This document shows positions 33,818-47,091 of a stretch of DNA of 64,000 nt, piece by piece. Every line of letters starts with the position of its first letter. Within the stretch, counting starts at the first letter, position 1. Source of the stretch: Lactifluus volemus (lineage: Eukaryota; Basidiomycota; Agaricomycetes; Russulales; Russulaceae). The stretch covers positions 1-64,000 of the forward strand of contig WTXI01000083.1 of NCBI GenBank assembly GCA_022376515.1, given 5' to 3'. A program made the translations under genes and the position numbers. The notes beneath the pieces are model-generated. The model searched no databases. It was given only the letters and a program-made list of their open reading frames with translations, and was not told the origin of the DNA.

Positions 33818-35744
33818 TCAAGCTAAACGCCCCACTAACGCCTCGAACATCGCAGGATACATCACAGTAATAACGCCAATCCCAGTATAAACCACCACCT
33901 TTGTCAACACTAACAACATAACAGTGAGCATAAACAGTTTTCGGAAAAAAAAAAGTGGTGTTCCACGCACCATCCGCGTCATAATGCTTCACCTTATTAT
34001 CATTCTCATGTACGCCTCGCTCGCCCGCTTCGACCGCAATAGCCGTCTTCTCCCGCGCAGAGTCAGACAGCGGCGACCCGCGGCGCTTGACCGTGCCTAT
34101 CTTCCGCTCCCGCGGACCACTCGCGACGCCGCTCGTCCCGTCGACCACTTCTGTTATGGCCAGATCGAGATCGATCATGCTCGGCACGGCACGTAGCGTG
34201 TGCGGTGGGCCGCGTGAATACTCAGTGGCGGGGGTGTAGTGGCGACGGTGCGGGAGTCGGATTGGGCTGGCGTGCGCGAGCCAGCGGAAGAGCGGGGGGA
34301 GGAGCGTCTGGACGGTCGGTTTGGCGAGCAGGCGCCAGGCGAAAATGAGTAGGATCCCCGTAGTGAGCTTGAACGTGGCGAAGAGCATCCAGGTCGTAAT
34401 TGCCGCTGGCGATTCAAAAGCGGCGCCCGGCGATATGGAAGTGAAGAGGTCTGCGTTGAGCGCGGGCACGCGCTTGGAGTACCAAAAACTGGTCATTTGG
34501 CCGAGTATGACGGATACAAAGGCGATGGCATCTTCAAAGCAGGGGCAATCGTCAACGGGCGACGGGTATTGATTAACCAAGAGGAGGCAGATGAGTGTCA
34601 CAGTAATGGGTGCTAAAGAGAAGATGAGATATGCATTACGCGTGGCGCGTGCATAAAAAGACGCACCGCTCCAACCATTGTTCGTGACCCAGGTCTCCAC
34701 CTCTGGCATCACGAGGCGTTGCACCATCCAGCTGATGATTCCGAGAAAGGCGCCGACCGTGCAGTCCATGAAGCCGTGCATTCCGGTGTAGAGTCGGCCA
34801 CCCACAATTGATAAAACATAAACTACGAGGGCGGTGATCCAAGTCGCGAAGGCAGCGGTCGAGAGGGAACCAGCACGGTAGAGATCATGTACGTGGGTGC
34901 CGAAGAATAACGCCATGGACATGGAATTGGTAGAATGTGTCGACGGGAAGCCATACTCGAGGTGATGATTTCCGATAGCTTTTTTCCAAGAAGAAAAGAA
35001 AAAAGAAAAAATCAGCCTCCAGAGGGTCAGCGCCAAGTTTGGGCATAAATCTTACTGAGTCGCGTCACCGGCGGGGCATAGGGTCTCGGAGAGCATACCA
35101 TATCTTTGAGGAATGAAGACAAATACACGCCAAAGGCCAGGGCATAGCAAAGCCTGACAAAAAAAACGAACAAATAAAATCAGGGTTCCCCCCAACGGGA
35201 AGGGCTGAAAAAAAAAAAGGTTTTAAAGCATTCATGGCGTACCCTCTTCCGAGCTCGCCATATCCCAAGAAGAAAAATATGGGCAGAAAGACGAGAAAGA
35301 ACGTATGCGTGCCGAGCATCGAGGTTTGCAGAAAATACGTGTCTAGCCATGGCGACCGAATGCGACTCTAAAAGAGAGAAAGGAGAACGATGAGAGAGTC
35401 CTCATCCTGCATGCAATTGCATAGCCAAGAAAGGGGCACAGTTGGGGAAACCTGAACCGTACCTGCCATTTCCCGATGACCTCGCTCTCCAATTCCACCA
35501 CGGAAACGCACTTCCTCCGAAGTGTCGCTCGCCAGCGTGGCAACGTGTTTGTGTAAATCTCCTCGGGTAGTCGACCCGCTGCAACGGTCGCGGTATGATT
35601 GTGGTCTTCGACGAGGGGATAATCTGGTAAGGGTGAGCTTTTTCCGGGGACTGAGGCGGGACGGGACGAGTCGTTGACGACGTCGCCGTTGGGTGTTGCG
35701 TGATCGTGATGAGAAAACGAAACGTGATGCTTGGATTTCGACAT
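33818..35744 (-). CDS. LCB3: Sphingoid long-chain-base 1-phosphate phosphatase (LCB3-type, PAP2 family)
   Basis: Five exons join in phase: 35744-35463, 35367-35243, 35153-35056, 34978-33971 and 33909-33818, giving 534 residues. The three PAP2 motifs are complete: KDMVCSPRP near residue 155, PSTHS near 180 (after LEYGF), and GGRLYTGMHGFMD near 230 with catalytic His. Many hydrophobic segments indicate an ER membrane protein. The family dephosphorylates dihydrosphingosine/phytosphingosine 1-phosphate and balances ceramide synthesis. Unspliced, exon 4 would read on to 33711. A GTGCGT...TTAG intron (33970-33910) instead gives a conserved-looking end, KVVVYTGIGVITVMYPAMF and a TGA at 33818. The gene looks intact. 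Confidence 0.9.
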
Positions 35745-35998
35745 GATGGGCTTATCCTTTCAATTGAACCGGGGTGGAGGTGGTCGCGGTACGGCTTTTG
35801 TGGTGGGTCATCAACAAGAGAGGGGCTAACCTTGTGACACTCGGTAGTGAGCCGGCACCGGGATTCCCTTATAATACCATCAATAACTTACAGCCGAAAT
35901 ATGCAAAGTTACAAAAATTTGCGTGTGTATACGTATGTAAATGTCCAAGGTCTGAATGTCTCCGAAAGGTATCCCACAAAGAAACCAAATACGAAATG

Positions 35999-36721
35999 TC
36001 AGACCAGTGCCGTACGCGGTCGGGCTTTCTTGACTGCCGGCTCCCGCCACGAGGAAGGGGGTTTCATCTCCGGCGGTAGCCGCGCTGGAGGCATTGATGG
36101 GCGTTGGGGTAATCCCACCTTGAAGGAAGACATGGGTAGTGCAGAAGGTGGCGGGAAGGCGGGCAGCTCAAACATCATTCGCTCAAAGCCCGCAGATCCG
36201 GGTTCCCCATCGCCATCCCACGGGTTAGTGAGCACGCTATGCGCAACGGAAAATCGTCCCTGGCTTTTGATAGTGCTCGGGCTCGCCGTGGTAAAAGAGT
36301 CACCTTGCTGTGCCTTGCGATTGTCTGATACAGGTCGTAGGTCGAGGCGAGGGGGCGGTATTGGAAGGGATTTCTCGACCTTATACTCGTACTGCTCGTC
36401 AGAGGACAATGGCGTCGAAAAAGTTTTCTGGGAGACGGAAAGAGTACGACTCGAATTGGTATCACCGAGATCTGCGGTCGACTTCTTTATTCCATTTTCA
36501 GAAATCAAGACGGAAATGTGGAGACTTGTCAAAAACTCACAATCGTATCCCGCGTTGATTCGAAAGGGGCAAGCCGGAAGGTTCCATTTTCCTGATCGGT
36601 ACTGCGTGTCTTCCGGACTGTGCGACGACGGTTCTCAAACCACCGGAAAAACACAAGAAGCAGCACGATCACCGCGAATACCGCCACGATAATTCCAACG
36701 ATCAACCCTACCGAGCTAGAG
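35999..36721 (-). CDS. Single-pass membrane protein, 3' exons (5' end unresolved)
   Basis: Exon 36721-36541 encodes SSSVGLIVGIIVAVFAVIVL as the start of a transmembrane helix followed by basic FFRWFENRRRTVRKTR. It joins in phase to exon 36484-35999, a Ser/Pro-rich cytoplasmic-type tail of about 160 residues ending in KKARPRTALV. The Ser run before the helix and the stop-transfer basic cluster fit fungal cell-surface or mucin-like single-pass proteins. Upstream exons probably lie at 36760-37150 (for example around 36965-36923), but I could not fix phase or start codon. No catalytic domain is visible. Confidence 0.6.
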
Positions 36722-37221
36722 CTAGTGTGGATAAACTCATGTTAAAAGAAAAACAAGAGGCAATGAAAACTGTTCAAGAACGAACTCTGGTTTCTTGGAG
36801 ACGGTGGCGTTGCCCGTCCTAACGCCTTGTGGGTTCCTAGACCTACTTGGGCTTGGCGCGCTTTTTTGGTGACATTAATGACCTAATCTATTTGTTGACA
36901 CGAGTTTACACACCTGGTAAAGTCCGAGCCTTTGCCATGGGCCGCGTCAAGATGTGCAATAGCTGACGGAAGAGTTGTACTAAAAAAAACAGTATTGAGT
37001 CCAAAAAAAACGATAGTATGAGTTGACAAACATACATTGCGGCCCCTAGATAGCCAGAAAGGTATATAAGGCAACACTCAGTTGAAGAGATGACCAGTAA
37101 CTCACTGTCGGAGTTTTCAATGGGTGTATATGCACCTGTTGGGTGCATGAATGCGAGTGATGAGATGTGATGTTTGCAAGGAAATCGTGTAAAGGGCAGA
37201 GGTATACACGATCAAATGCGA

Positions 37222-40183
37222 TGTCGTAGGCTTGCAAAAGTGCACTGCTCAGAAGTCAGTCCTATCACCCAATCAAAAGAAAAAAAAAAACACGCACGAT
37301 ATATAGTAAATAATCTCAGACCTCTTTGTGGTGAAAAGTCATACGAAGGTTCAAATTGATCCAGCAGCGCACTGCGCCGAAAAGAAAGGGAAATTTAAAG
37401 AAAGGAAAGAGAAAGAACGAAAGTGAGGGCGGAGCAAAGTCGAGAATTGGCAAGTGGGAAGTTGCCCTTTGAGTTCTGCCCTGAATCACTCCAGGGTCTG
37501 CTCTGATGTATCATTTAGCGAGCGTCTTTTTTTGGTTATCCCACACTTTAATGCGGTAGCGACCGAGATACCAAAGTTGCACTTTTCAGCGCTATATGTC
37601 GTCGGGCAAGCTGATTTCTGGGGCGCCCTCAACGGTTGCGCTAAACGCCGATCTGTCGGAGTTGATCTCGGGGCACGCGGCTCCGTAAATGCCAGTCCCG
37701 CCATCCGCCAAGTCAGTATTCATCCGCGGTCTTGAACCCGAATTTTTACGCGTACACTCTCAAACTGACCCAGTGTCTCCATTTCAAAACCGAGACAGTT
37801 GGTTGATGCATATCGCCAAGAATGCGCTGGCACTGCTGTGCCGTTTCCGTAGATGGCTCGGTTACGTGATCTCAGCGTTATGATGATGTTGATGATGGGA
37901 AATTCCCGCGAGAGACGGGCGAAGCGCGGCTTTCGTGGGCGCCATCTCTACACGGCTACAATCCAGCTACGACAATTTTTTTTTTGCTTTTGCTTTTGTT
38001 TTTGCTTTCCGACTTTGCAAATTTATGTGACTAAATACAAAGCAAACAACAGTCCCCAAAACGCTAAAAGGCACGAGCGAGCGAAAGTCACGGGATCGTG
38101 GCGATTAAAGGCGCCGCAGCAGCATGTGGACAGTGGACAGCAAAAAGGCAGATGCCAGTGGAAGCCATGACGATGTCTTGCATACGTCGTCCATCGGTCG
38201 GGTCATCGCATGGAATCTACCAGTTCCCAGTACGACGGCGAGGATTAACCTGGACCACTTTCCAAAAGTAAGATACACTACCGCGACTGCGCAGCATCAG
38301 AAGTTGGGAATCACCGGTGACAAATTACTGCTCGCACGGCCCTTCGATTGAAAGCCGTCGTAGGCAATCTCCGTAGAGTGATGCCCGTTATCTCGTATGT
38401 CCTTTCCTTGCCTCAATCTCCCCGTGTTGAACCTCTTGCATCCATAGATTCTGCAACCTGCGCCAATGAAGGCAACTTCCAAAATGTTCTCGTTTCCAAA
38501 CATCGTGAATATAATAATTCTTTGATTAATTAAATGCGATGCTGCGGAACCCATTCTGATGGCAATATCGACATGAAATGGGAGGAACTTGTATAGAGAT
38601 CCATCAGTGGTTCGCTCAACCTTTGCTCCTGTTTATTCTAAGCTTCTAACGTTACATGTTTCCCACGCTTGGGCTCACCCATGATGGGCGGCTGCATGCT
38701 GTCATACCTGCCCGTACGCCCGCTATACTGTATGGTTCAACTTTGCGTATCCAAGGACGCTCTGACAACTTCAGCAACGGGTGACGTATATCGAACTGCA
38801 GCAATTGATTCGATTTTTTTGACTTGGTGGCATGGGGGGCTTGGCCGAAGCTGCACCCGCCGGCGCTTTGGATGTAACTAAGGAAGGCCAACGTAAGGGC
38901 TTCGCTGCTTCACCACGCAGAAAATGACGCTCTAGAGGACCAAAAAAGAGGACCGGCGGTGCACGTTCACGTTCACGTTCCCATGGTGAGAGGACTTACG
39001 GCGTGCCCGCGCCCAATAAATCGGTGATGGTGTGACCATGATCTTGTAAGTAGTTTGGCGTAGTACCAACGTCCATTTGGGCGCTCTCAGGGTTAACACG
39101 CTCGTGTCTTTTCACTACGTTCCGAGGATACGAGTTGTTGGGCATCTTTGGTGATGATGTGTCTAGTGCCAACATAGGATCTCGGTCAACATTATCTTGT
39201 CTCATAGGCGATCATGTACAACCTCTTAGAACAAGACGGGGATCCTAGTGCTGGAACGATACGGCTTAAGATGGCGGCCTTCTCAATCCCCAGTTCTTAT
39301 CGTAGACCTCTTCATCATGGAGAGGTTAAATGGGGACTCCCCGTGACCGGTTGACCCGACCGCGTTTCGAGATAACATGCTGAGATATTTATAATCCCTG
39401 CAGTGAATGCTCCCGCGCGTGGATACACCCAAGTGGCATTATCACCTACGACACTTGACACACAAACACGTTGTACTCCCATCAGCGACTGTCCTCGAAT
39501 GTTATGGACGTCTACTGTATGGCACATGGCACACGTTGCCATCGCAAAGTACACGATACAAAGACAAGTTGAAGTTGACGAAACCGGAGAAGGAAACTTG
39601 ACCGTCACTGAAGGTCCTCGATAGCACCTGTCAAACGGCATTCACCACCATACTAGTATGTCCCAGTTGTACTTGTCAAAGAGTAGCACCGACCTGGACC
39701 CACGGTAGCCTAAGCCTGCTATCATGTGTGAGGTCAAGTGTTTTTTTTTTTGAATTTGCATTTCTATAGCGCGATATATATCCAAGTATATCATCCAGGA
39801 TGAATGTTAGAGTTAGAGTTGAGTACCAATGTATTCAAGGTAGATGGATAGTCTTACTGAGGCCCGAGAATTCACCCATGGTCCCTCGGCAGTCTCCTCT
39901 CATCGATGGCATACATGTTTATCTCCCGGATGTAATTGGCGAAGGCGGCGTCGCCTGTCCCTGTATGACAACGACGATAGAGTTTGCTAATGGGCAATGA
40001 GATGGGGTACTTTGGCCGCCTAGTAGAGGGGTGATAGGACGGACAATGAGACCGCATCAGCAAGGCTGCGGATATTGGTCAATCATAGTGTGTCGTCTCC
40101 GTTGAAAAAAAAACTGTGATCGACACCGCTGGTCGAGAGAATGAGCCTATACCACTTCGAATGTAGTAAGTATACAACTGACT
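37222..40183. other. Noncoding spacer of unit A
   Basis: No gene is supported. Blocks recur in units B and C with indels: about 39115-39655 is missing from B, and about 38520-39318 is missing from C. Short frames here are not conserved between copies, which argues against coding. Confidence 0.7.
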
Positions 40184-43100
40184 TTATGAGGATGTACTGT
40201 GGTGATCATATATCGTGGCCCAATTTGATCCGTGCACAAACTTTGAGAAATCTAGTCGGGTCTCATGTTCGCCTGCAACCCAGACAGTGCTAGGTCTATG
40301 TAGAGACGACCTGTGATGCGCTGGAATCCATAGAAAAAGTTCATTCTCTTCTCCATATATCCAGCCATCATTGTTAATCAGGGTTTGGTCTGTAAAATGG
40401 ATCTTCTCGGTATCTTCCATTATGACCTTCCTTACATGAATTTTGCAATCGTCCGAGGTTGAAACAGTGCGATTGGTGTGTCCAAGAAACAGTCCTGCTA
40501 CGGCCTGTCCTGTTGTAGTATCCCACACCCGAATCGTGCGGTCCGTCGAGGCCGATGCGATACGCTGTCCGTCTGGCGAGAATGCAGCAGAATGGACACA
40601 ATCAGTATGTCCAGTAAATGGGCCCGCTACGACCTGTCCTGTTGTGGCATCCCACACACGAATCGTGCGATCCTCTGAAGCCGAGGCTATACACTGACCA
40701 TCCGGCGAGAATGCGACATGACGGACTGCTTTGGTGTGTCCCTTAAATGGGCCCGCTACGATCCGTCTTCTCCTGGAATCCCACAGACAAATCGTATGAT
40801 CGTGCGAGGCTGATGCAATACGCTGTCCATCCGGCGAGAATGCAACAGAATAGACCACACTGGTGTGTCCAGTAAATCTGCGAGTTACAGCCTGTCCTGT
40901 TGTGGCATCCCACATGCGAATCGTGCAATCGTGCGAGGCTGATGCAATACGCTTTCCATCCGGCGAGAATGCAACAGAATAGACCGAATTGGTGTGTCCA
41001 GTAAATGGGCCAGTTACAGCCTGTGCTGTTGTGGCCCACATGCGAATTCTGGGATCGTCCGGGGCCGATACGATACGCTGTTCATCCAGCGAGAATGAAA
41101 CAAAATCGATGTGTCGAGTAAATGGGCGTGCTACAGCCCGTCCTGTCATGGCATCCCGCACGCGAATCGTGCGATCCCTCGAGCCCGATGCAATACGTTG
41201 TCTATCCAGCGAGAATGCAGCAGAATGGACCATACTGGCGTGTCCAGTGAATGGGCCTGTTACAACCTGTCCTGTCGTGGCATCCCACACGCAAATCGTG
41301 TGATCCTTCGAGGCCGATGCGATATGCTGTCCGTTCGGGGAGAATGCAACTGAATAGACCCCATCGGTGTGTCCAGTAAATGGGCCTGCTACAACCTGTC
41401 CTGTCGTGGCATCCCACACGCGAATCGTGCGATCATATGAAGCCGATGCGATACGCCGTCCGTCCGGCGAGAATGCAACAGAAAAGACCACATCGGTGTG
41501 TCCAGTGAATGGGCCTGCTACAACCTGTCCTGTCGTGGCATCCCACACACGAATCATGCGATCATACGAAGCCGATGCGATACGCTGTCCGTCTGGCGAG
41601 AATGCAACAGAATAGACCCCATCGGTGTGTCCAGTGAATGAGCCCGCTACGGTCGGTCCTGTTGTGGCATCCCACAAGCGAATCGTGCGATCGGACGAGG
41701 CCGATGCGATACGCTGTCCATCCGGCGAGAATGCAACAGAATAGACAACATAGGTGTGTCCAGTAAATGGGCCAGTTACAACCTGTCCTGTTGTGGCATC
41801 CCAGATGCAAATCGTGCGATCCTTCGAGGCCGATGCGATATGCTGTCCGTCCGGCGAAAATGCAACAGAATGGACCGAATTGGTGTGTCCAGTAAATGGG
41901 TCAGCTAAGACCTGTCCTGTTGCGGCATCCCAAACGCGAATCGTGCGATCGGACGAGGCCGATGCGATACGCTGTCCACCTGGAGAGAATGCGACAGAAT
42001 AGACCTCACCGGTGTGTCCAGTGAATGGGCCTGCTACAACCTGTCCTGTCGTGGCATCCCACACACGAATCGTGCGATCGGATGAGGCCGATGCGATACG
42101 CTGTCCGTCCGGCGAAAATACAACAGAATAGACCGAATTGGTGTGTCCAGTAAATGGGCCAGCTACAACCTGTCCTGTTGTGGCATCCCACACGCGAATC
42201 GTGCGATCAAACGAGGCCGATGCGATACGCTGTCCGTCCGGCGAGAATGCAACAGAATAGACCGCATTGGTGTGCCCAGTAAATGGGTCAGCTATGACCC
42301 GTCCTGTTGTGGCATCCCACACCCGAATCGTCCAATCCCTCGAGGCCGATGCGATACGCTGTCCGTCCGGCGAGAATGCAACAGAAAAGACTACATTGGT
42401 GTGTCCAGTAAATGGGCCCGCTACGGCCTGTCCTGTTGTGGCATCCCACAAGCGAACCGTGCAATCATTCGAGGCCGATGCGATACGTTGTCCGTCCGGT
42501 GAGAATATGACTGATTGGACCATGTCGTCATGGGCCTGAATTGTCATTTCCAATGCTGGCCAATGAGACAACCGCCCACGTTCAAAACTCAACATGTGAG
42601 GAAATTGGTGAATGAATTGATTCAGGACCCGGGAAGACGTTGGTGTGAAAGGAAGGGCAGAGACATAGATATGAGGAGCGCTCCTTGCCACCGCCATTCC
42701 AAAATACCGTACAAACGCGGACGCATCCTTTACAAATGACGACAAATTCTTCACCTCCGTTTGCAAACTCTGCTGTGACTTTACACGAAGGTTAACATAT
42801 GTCATACTGGATTATAGAATGTACCTACCTCCCGCTGCAACCACATCAACATGTATGACAATCTTTGTGAAGCAGTGCCCACCCTGTCCTTGACACTGAG
42901 CACTTCCAGCCAAAACAAAAACTTTGTCTCGAAGAGCGATCGGAGTTCCTTGAAGATATCGTAGTCGAAGGCAAGTTGTTGTAAATGGTCGCCCCAGTAA
43001 ATACAGGCATACGATAGAGCAGGCCCAACGTGTTTGGCAATTCGAGTTTCCAAATCTGGCACGTCGCAATTCGCGAGATATGACGACTCGAGTTTGCAGA

Positions 43101-45984
43101 TGTTGAACTTGAGGTTGTTGAGCATTAAACCAAGGCAGGAATGTGCCAACTGATGGTGGGAATCCGCAAGATCCACGTAAAACACGTTGCTCGCCTTATT
43201 CGTGAGAAAGTCACGGAACGAGGTATGGAGAGGAACGATGGGACGCGTCTGATCGGATGAAGTGACATTACTCAGCAGCGAGCCGAGGTCACCAAGGACT
43301 TCAAGAATAAGAAGCGGATCAGAATCCTCGGGGTCATCAACCGGTGCATGCCGTCGTAGTCCAATCAAAGTCTCAATCGAGAGGGGCTCGATCGAAGCAA
43401 GAAGTTGTCCCATGATCGACCGAAACAGCACCTGTGCCTCTTCTGATTTGAAGTACTCTTTGAGAACCTCTTCGTACAAGCCATCCAACAGACCTTCCCG
43501 ATTACGGTCTTGAGAGTGTCCCAACAGGCGCTGGACCCGCTTTTTCTTGTTAATCCCACGACTGGCACGGCCATTTATGAACCCAGATGCAACGGCCACC
43601 CACTGAAACAGGCCTTCTGCCGCCTTTGCTAATTTCTCGCCATGCTCTTTGAACACCTCCTCGGGAAGCTCATTCCGAAGATATACGCCAATATCTTGCT
43701 CCGTGTTTGCAGCCAGTTCTGCGTCATCCATGTAGAGGGTACGGATGGACCGCGCGTTGGCAAACGCATGTTCGATACCATTCTCCAGCCTCGAGGTGAT
43801 GAGTACGCGGAAGTTTGCCGGGAGGTCAACGAGACGTTGAGCAAGGAACGTGTGCAGCCCATTTTTGCCGATCGCGGCTCCACTCTCGTCCAACGCATCG
43901 ATGATGATCAGAATTGGACTCGGAAGTGGCAGATTCTTGAGTGATTCGAGAAGGAGGCAATCGAAAAGTATACGGTAGTCTCGTGTACTACGAAGAGATG
44001 AATCGTCCTTGATAACTCTTCCGAGTGCGTGCTTGAATATAGGATGGCGATCAGCGAGATCACGTGCAAGTGTCGTGAACAGCTGGTAAGCCTCGTCTTT
44101 AGACTGTTCTTTCCGCATGAAAGCGAAGTTTGAGCCGAGACATTTCTTGTCGAAGCGACGCGCCACCTCATGGGCAATTGATGACTTTCCCATACCTGCT
44201 TGGCCGAGAAGAACGAGCCCACGCTCCGATCCGGGATTGTTGATCCACTTGGCGATATAGTCCAAGAAGGCCACACGGGTGCCCGGAAGACAGCGCCTCT
44301 CATCGCCGAATCGCCAGCCTCCTTTATAAGGTATTTCTCTGATAATTGCATTCAATTCTGTGTCCACAAGGCTGGTGAGACCGACGATGCATCGAATTTG
44401 TGACTGTCAAAATTACGCACCGGCTTCTAATGCTAAATTCGACACCTCCGTTAGCTGCGTGTTTACGTTCCTCACATCGACCTGGGTTTGAAGGACAGCC
44501 GCTTCAATGGTGACAGTAGCATGTGCGAGGAACTCCTGTCGTAGTCGAGCAAGGGTGCTGCTATAATCTTCAACTTTTCCGTCAACTCGGTGAGCAATAT
44601 TCTTCATAGTCCGCGTTACTAAAAATAACGTTTCAGTAATCTGGGACAAGTCAAGACAAGACAACGTACCGACTGCGGCATCCTTCGCATACGATTCGAT
44701 AAATTCGGCACATCCGGAGACGCACTGCAACATCTCATCTAAAATTTTAGCCTGCTTCGACTCCGGCTGGATGCTCCTCAAAATGTCCGCCTCCTTTGCG
44801 AATTCAAAGGCATCCCGTATCGCAGTAAGTAGTGTTCGGACATTGTCATCACGCTTGAACTGTTGTAACAAAGTCTGGCGGCGAGGCTAAATGGTTGTTC
44901 CATATCCTCTGGCAACGCAAGGACACACACCTCGGGAATCTTTGAGAGCAACGTCCATGCTGAGCTGGCCTGAGAGTTCAGCTGAGGGAAGGAAATTATC
45001 TCAGCGAAGTGTAGAGAACAAAGATACTGGCCATACTTTCACGATGGGACTGACAATGTCCATCACTTGTTTGATAGTTTCGACGGTACTCTTCCACGTC
45101 TTCACCGTATCCATAGCTTCTTCGGCGCGATCGAGAGAACGTGACATATCCGTCTGGCCGTCCGCTACTGGTCCGACAGGAGTACTGCTCTCGATGGGAG
45201 GGTCACCCGATAGAGGAGGGAGAGGGATAGTAACAGCCGTAGATTGCATGGGTTCAGCACTGGCCGGGACATTAGGAGGTGCAGCACCTCTTTCAACGAC
45301 AGGATTGTCTACGTTTGTTGTTGCAGGGTCTGGGATGCTGACCGCCGCAGTCATGGATGAATTCGAGTTTATTGACACAGTGATCGTCAAGTAGGGCGAG
45401 GCCAGCTCGGAGGCATGTCCGGCATGAGCACTGCAAAGAGGAACATCATGTTCTACATGTGGGGTGCTTAGCTGGACGCACGAGTAGAGATTTCAAAAAA
45501 AAAATAGAAATAAAAGACGAACCGCGTTGGGGTTCACAACTTTCACAGGCGATCTCCTTCATTCCAACAAGGGTATCTTTCCTAAAGGTTCTTTTCACAT
45601 AAAGAGATATTGTGATATCGGAATGTGGTTGTACAGCGCTGCAGGAGACTCAGTTTGGAAATAGAAATAAAAATAGGACTGTTCCCACAAGGCGTCGACA
45701 TTCCCACTCCATTCTACACGATTCCCCACACTCTTCACAGATGGTGTTCGCCAAGTTCTCGCCCCATCGGATACAGTGGCATAACATCTTCTTCGTTTCC
45801 CATGAAAGGGAAGGTCGTGCGCTCTGAGGACTAGCAAGGGAAAGATAATTAATAAATTTCAGAGAATGGTCATGAAGATACGCACCAGTGACATGGTGTG
45901 AGCTAGGTTGTATTCCGCTGGTCTCGGGGCGGCTGGTGGACGGTATGCCGGAGATTTGAGGATCTGGGCTGTAATCATGGTCAT
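40184..45984 (-). CDS. C2-helical-NACHT-WD40 STAND protein (NLR-like), copy A
   Basis: Minus-strand exons in order: C2-like domain (45830-45680 and 45638 to about 45520; [39 protein letters not shown]); a Ser/Pro linker from 45430 ([14 protein letters not shown], then [10 protein letters not shown] at 45356); a helical region (45200-44417; [40 protein letters not shown]); a NACHT exon 44371-42829 with Walker [10 protein letters not shown] (about 44190) and Walker [11 protein letters not shown] (about 43900); then a 50-bp intron and a WD40 exon 42778-40184 with 16 units plus a degenerate last one. STAND NTPases of this layout are fungal nonself- or danger-sensing receptors whose WD40 domain binds ligand. 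The first exon and start codon are uncertain (ATGs at 45984, 45978 and 45894). The NACHT-WD40 frame is intact. Confidence 0.85.
40476..42534 (-). repeat. WD40 array A: 16 units of 129 bp
   Basis: Each unit encodes about 43 residues (pattern [16 protein letters not shown]-x-[18 protein letters not shown]). Unit 12 is shortened (39 residues) and units 11-12 are the most diverged. Variation otherwise clusters in the HT-x-x-V-x-S segment and the S-x-D-x-T segment. Confidence 0.9.
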
Positions 45985-46369
45985 CAGCAAGGTAAATCAG
46001 GCGTGAGGGAGTCCGGCATACGAATCGGTGATCATTTGAGTGTGTTCGAGGGGTTAAAGTAGATGGGAGGCGATGGGAGGAGTTGAGAGGTTATAATAAA
46101 CCGAATATGAACAAGCTTTGATTGAGGCAAACATGTGCCCATTGAAAATAACCACAAACATTCCACGAGCAGAGGCAGGACCCCTGAAAGTTCACTAAGA
46201 CGAGTGACCCATTTTTTGTGATTTCTATCCGCATGAATTTGGGTAGATTTTATCCATTTTTGGGCTCAATCCTTACTTAGTGGACCAATAGATGAGGCAT
46301 TAAAAAAAACATTTTTTTTTGAACAAAAGTGGTGAGTACACCCAATTACCTCTTCCTCTGAGTCACAGT

Positions 46370-47085
46370 TGGCTGGGCCTGCTGGGGGCTGTAGAAGAGC
46401 CCTTCCACTCGTTGAATACAGATTTGACTGAATTTCGTCTTACGAGGATCCTCTTTTTCCTCATTCTAAACCAAGAAATGTCCATCTCCTCCCCATCAAA
46501 CTCATCCCGCGGTTGGGGCGTCTGAGGTTTCGACCCAATCCGCTACTGGATCGCTTCTGGTGCCAGTGCCGTCCCCTCGAGCAGCGCTTCAACGACACGC
46601 TCGACAGTTGCATATTCGGTGGAATGAAGAAGCGCCTCGACATACTCTGGTGCATAATTGGGCAGGATCATGTGGACCTCTTCGACGTGCGGATTTACAG
46701 CTCTACTAGCACGATGGGAAGATGCGATGGTTTCATCACACACTCCTCAGCGATGCGCAAGCCACGGCCGAGATCATCAGTGCGGTGCTCGTGCTGCACG
46801 CCAGAGCCTACTAGCGACGTGAATGCCCCCGCTGAATCCGCGCCGGAGCTTCGATCGACAAGATCTGCGTCGAGCTCGCGAAGTGCTTCCGACAATCGTT
46901 CCAGAGGTGCGTTATCATCCGCCGCAATGTGACTGTGCAGTGCGCGCGATAGCATCTCCGAGAAGTGGTATGTGTATTGGTAGTCCACGAGCAAGCTGCG
47001 ATTAAGGAACGCCGTCGGCGGCGGCGGGTCGTTTGAGCCCGTGGGCGCAGGTAGTTCGAGGGCAAGGGCGAGGGTGAGGGTAAGG
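46370..47085 (-). pseudogene. CUE-domain gene fragment (ASCC2/Cue3-like)
   Basis: The minus strand reads TAFLNRSLLVDYQYTYHFSE, then after a frame change near 46740 NPHVEEVHMILPNYAPEYVE and ERVVEALLEG, a typical CUE ubiquitin-binding domain. An in-frame TAG (46545-46543) follows AIQ, after which the frame continues as RDEFDGEEMDISWFRMRKKR, resembling the segment after the CUE domain in ASCC2-like ribosome quality-control proteins. It is present only in unit A and ends where the truncated eIF4E sequence begins (about 47085-47092), so two fragments are fused head to head. Confidence 0.6.
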
Positions 47086-47091
47086 GTGCTC

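Noticed and set aside
35847..36692. 281-codon plus-strand open frame
   Set aside because: Antisense to the membrane-protein exons, which show a transmembrane helix, a basic stop-transfer cluster and an in-phase intron.
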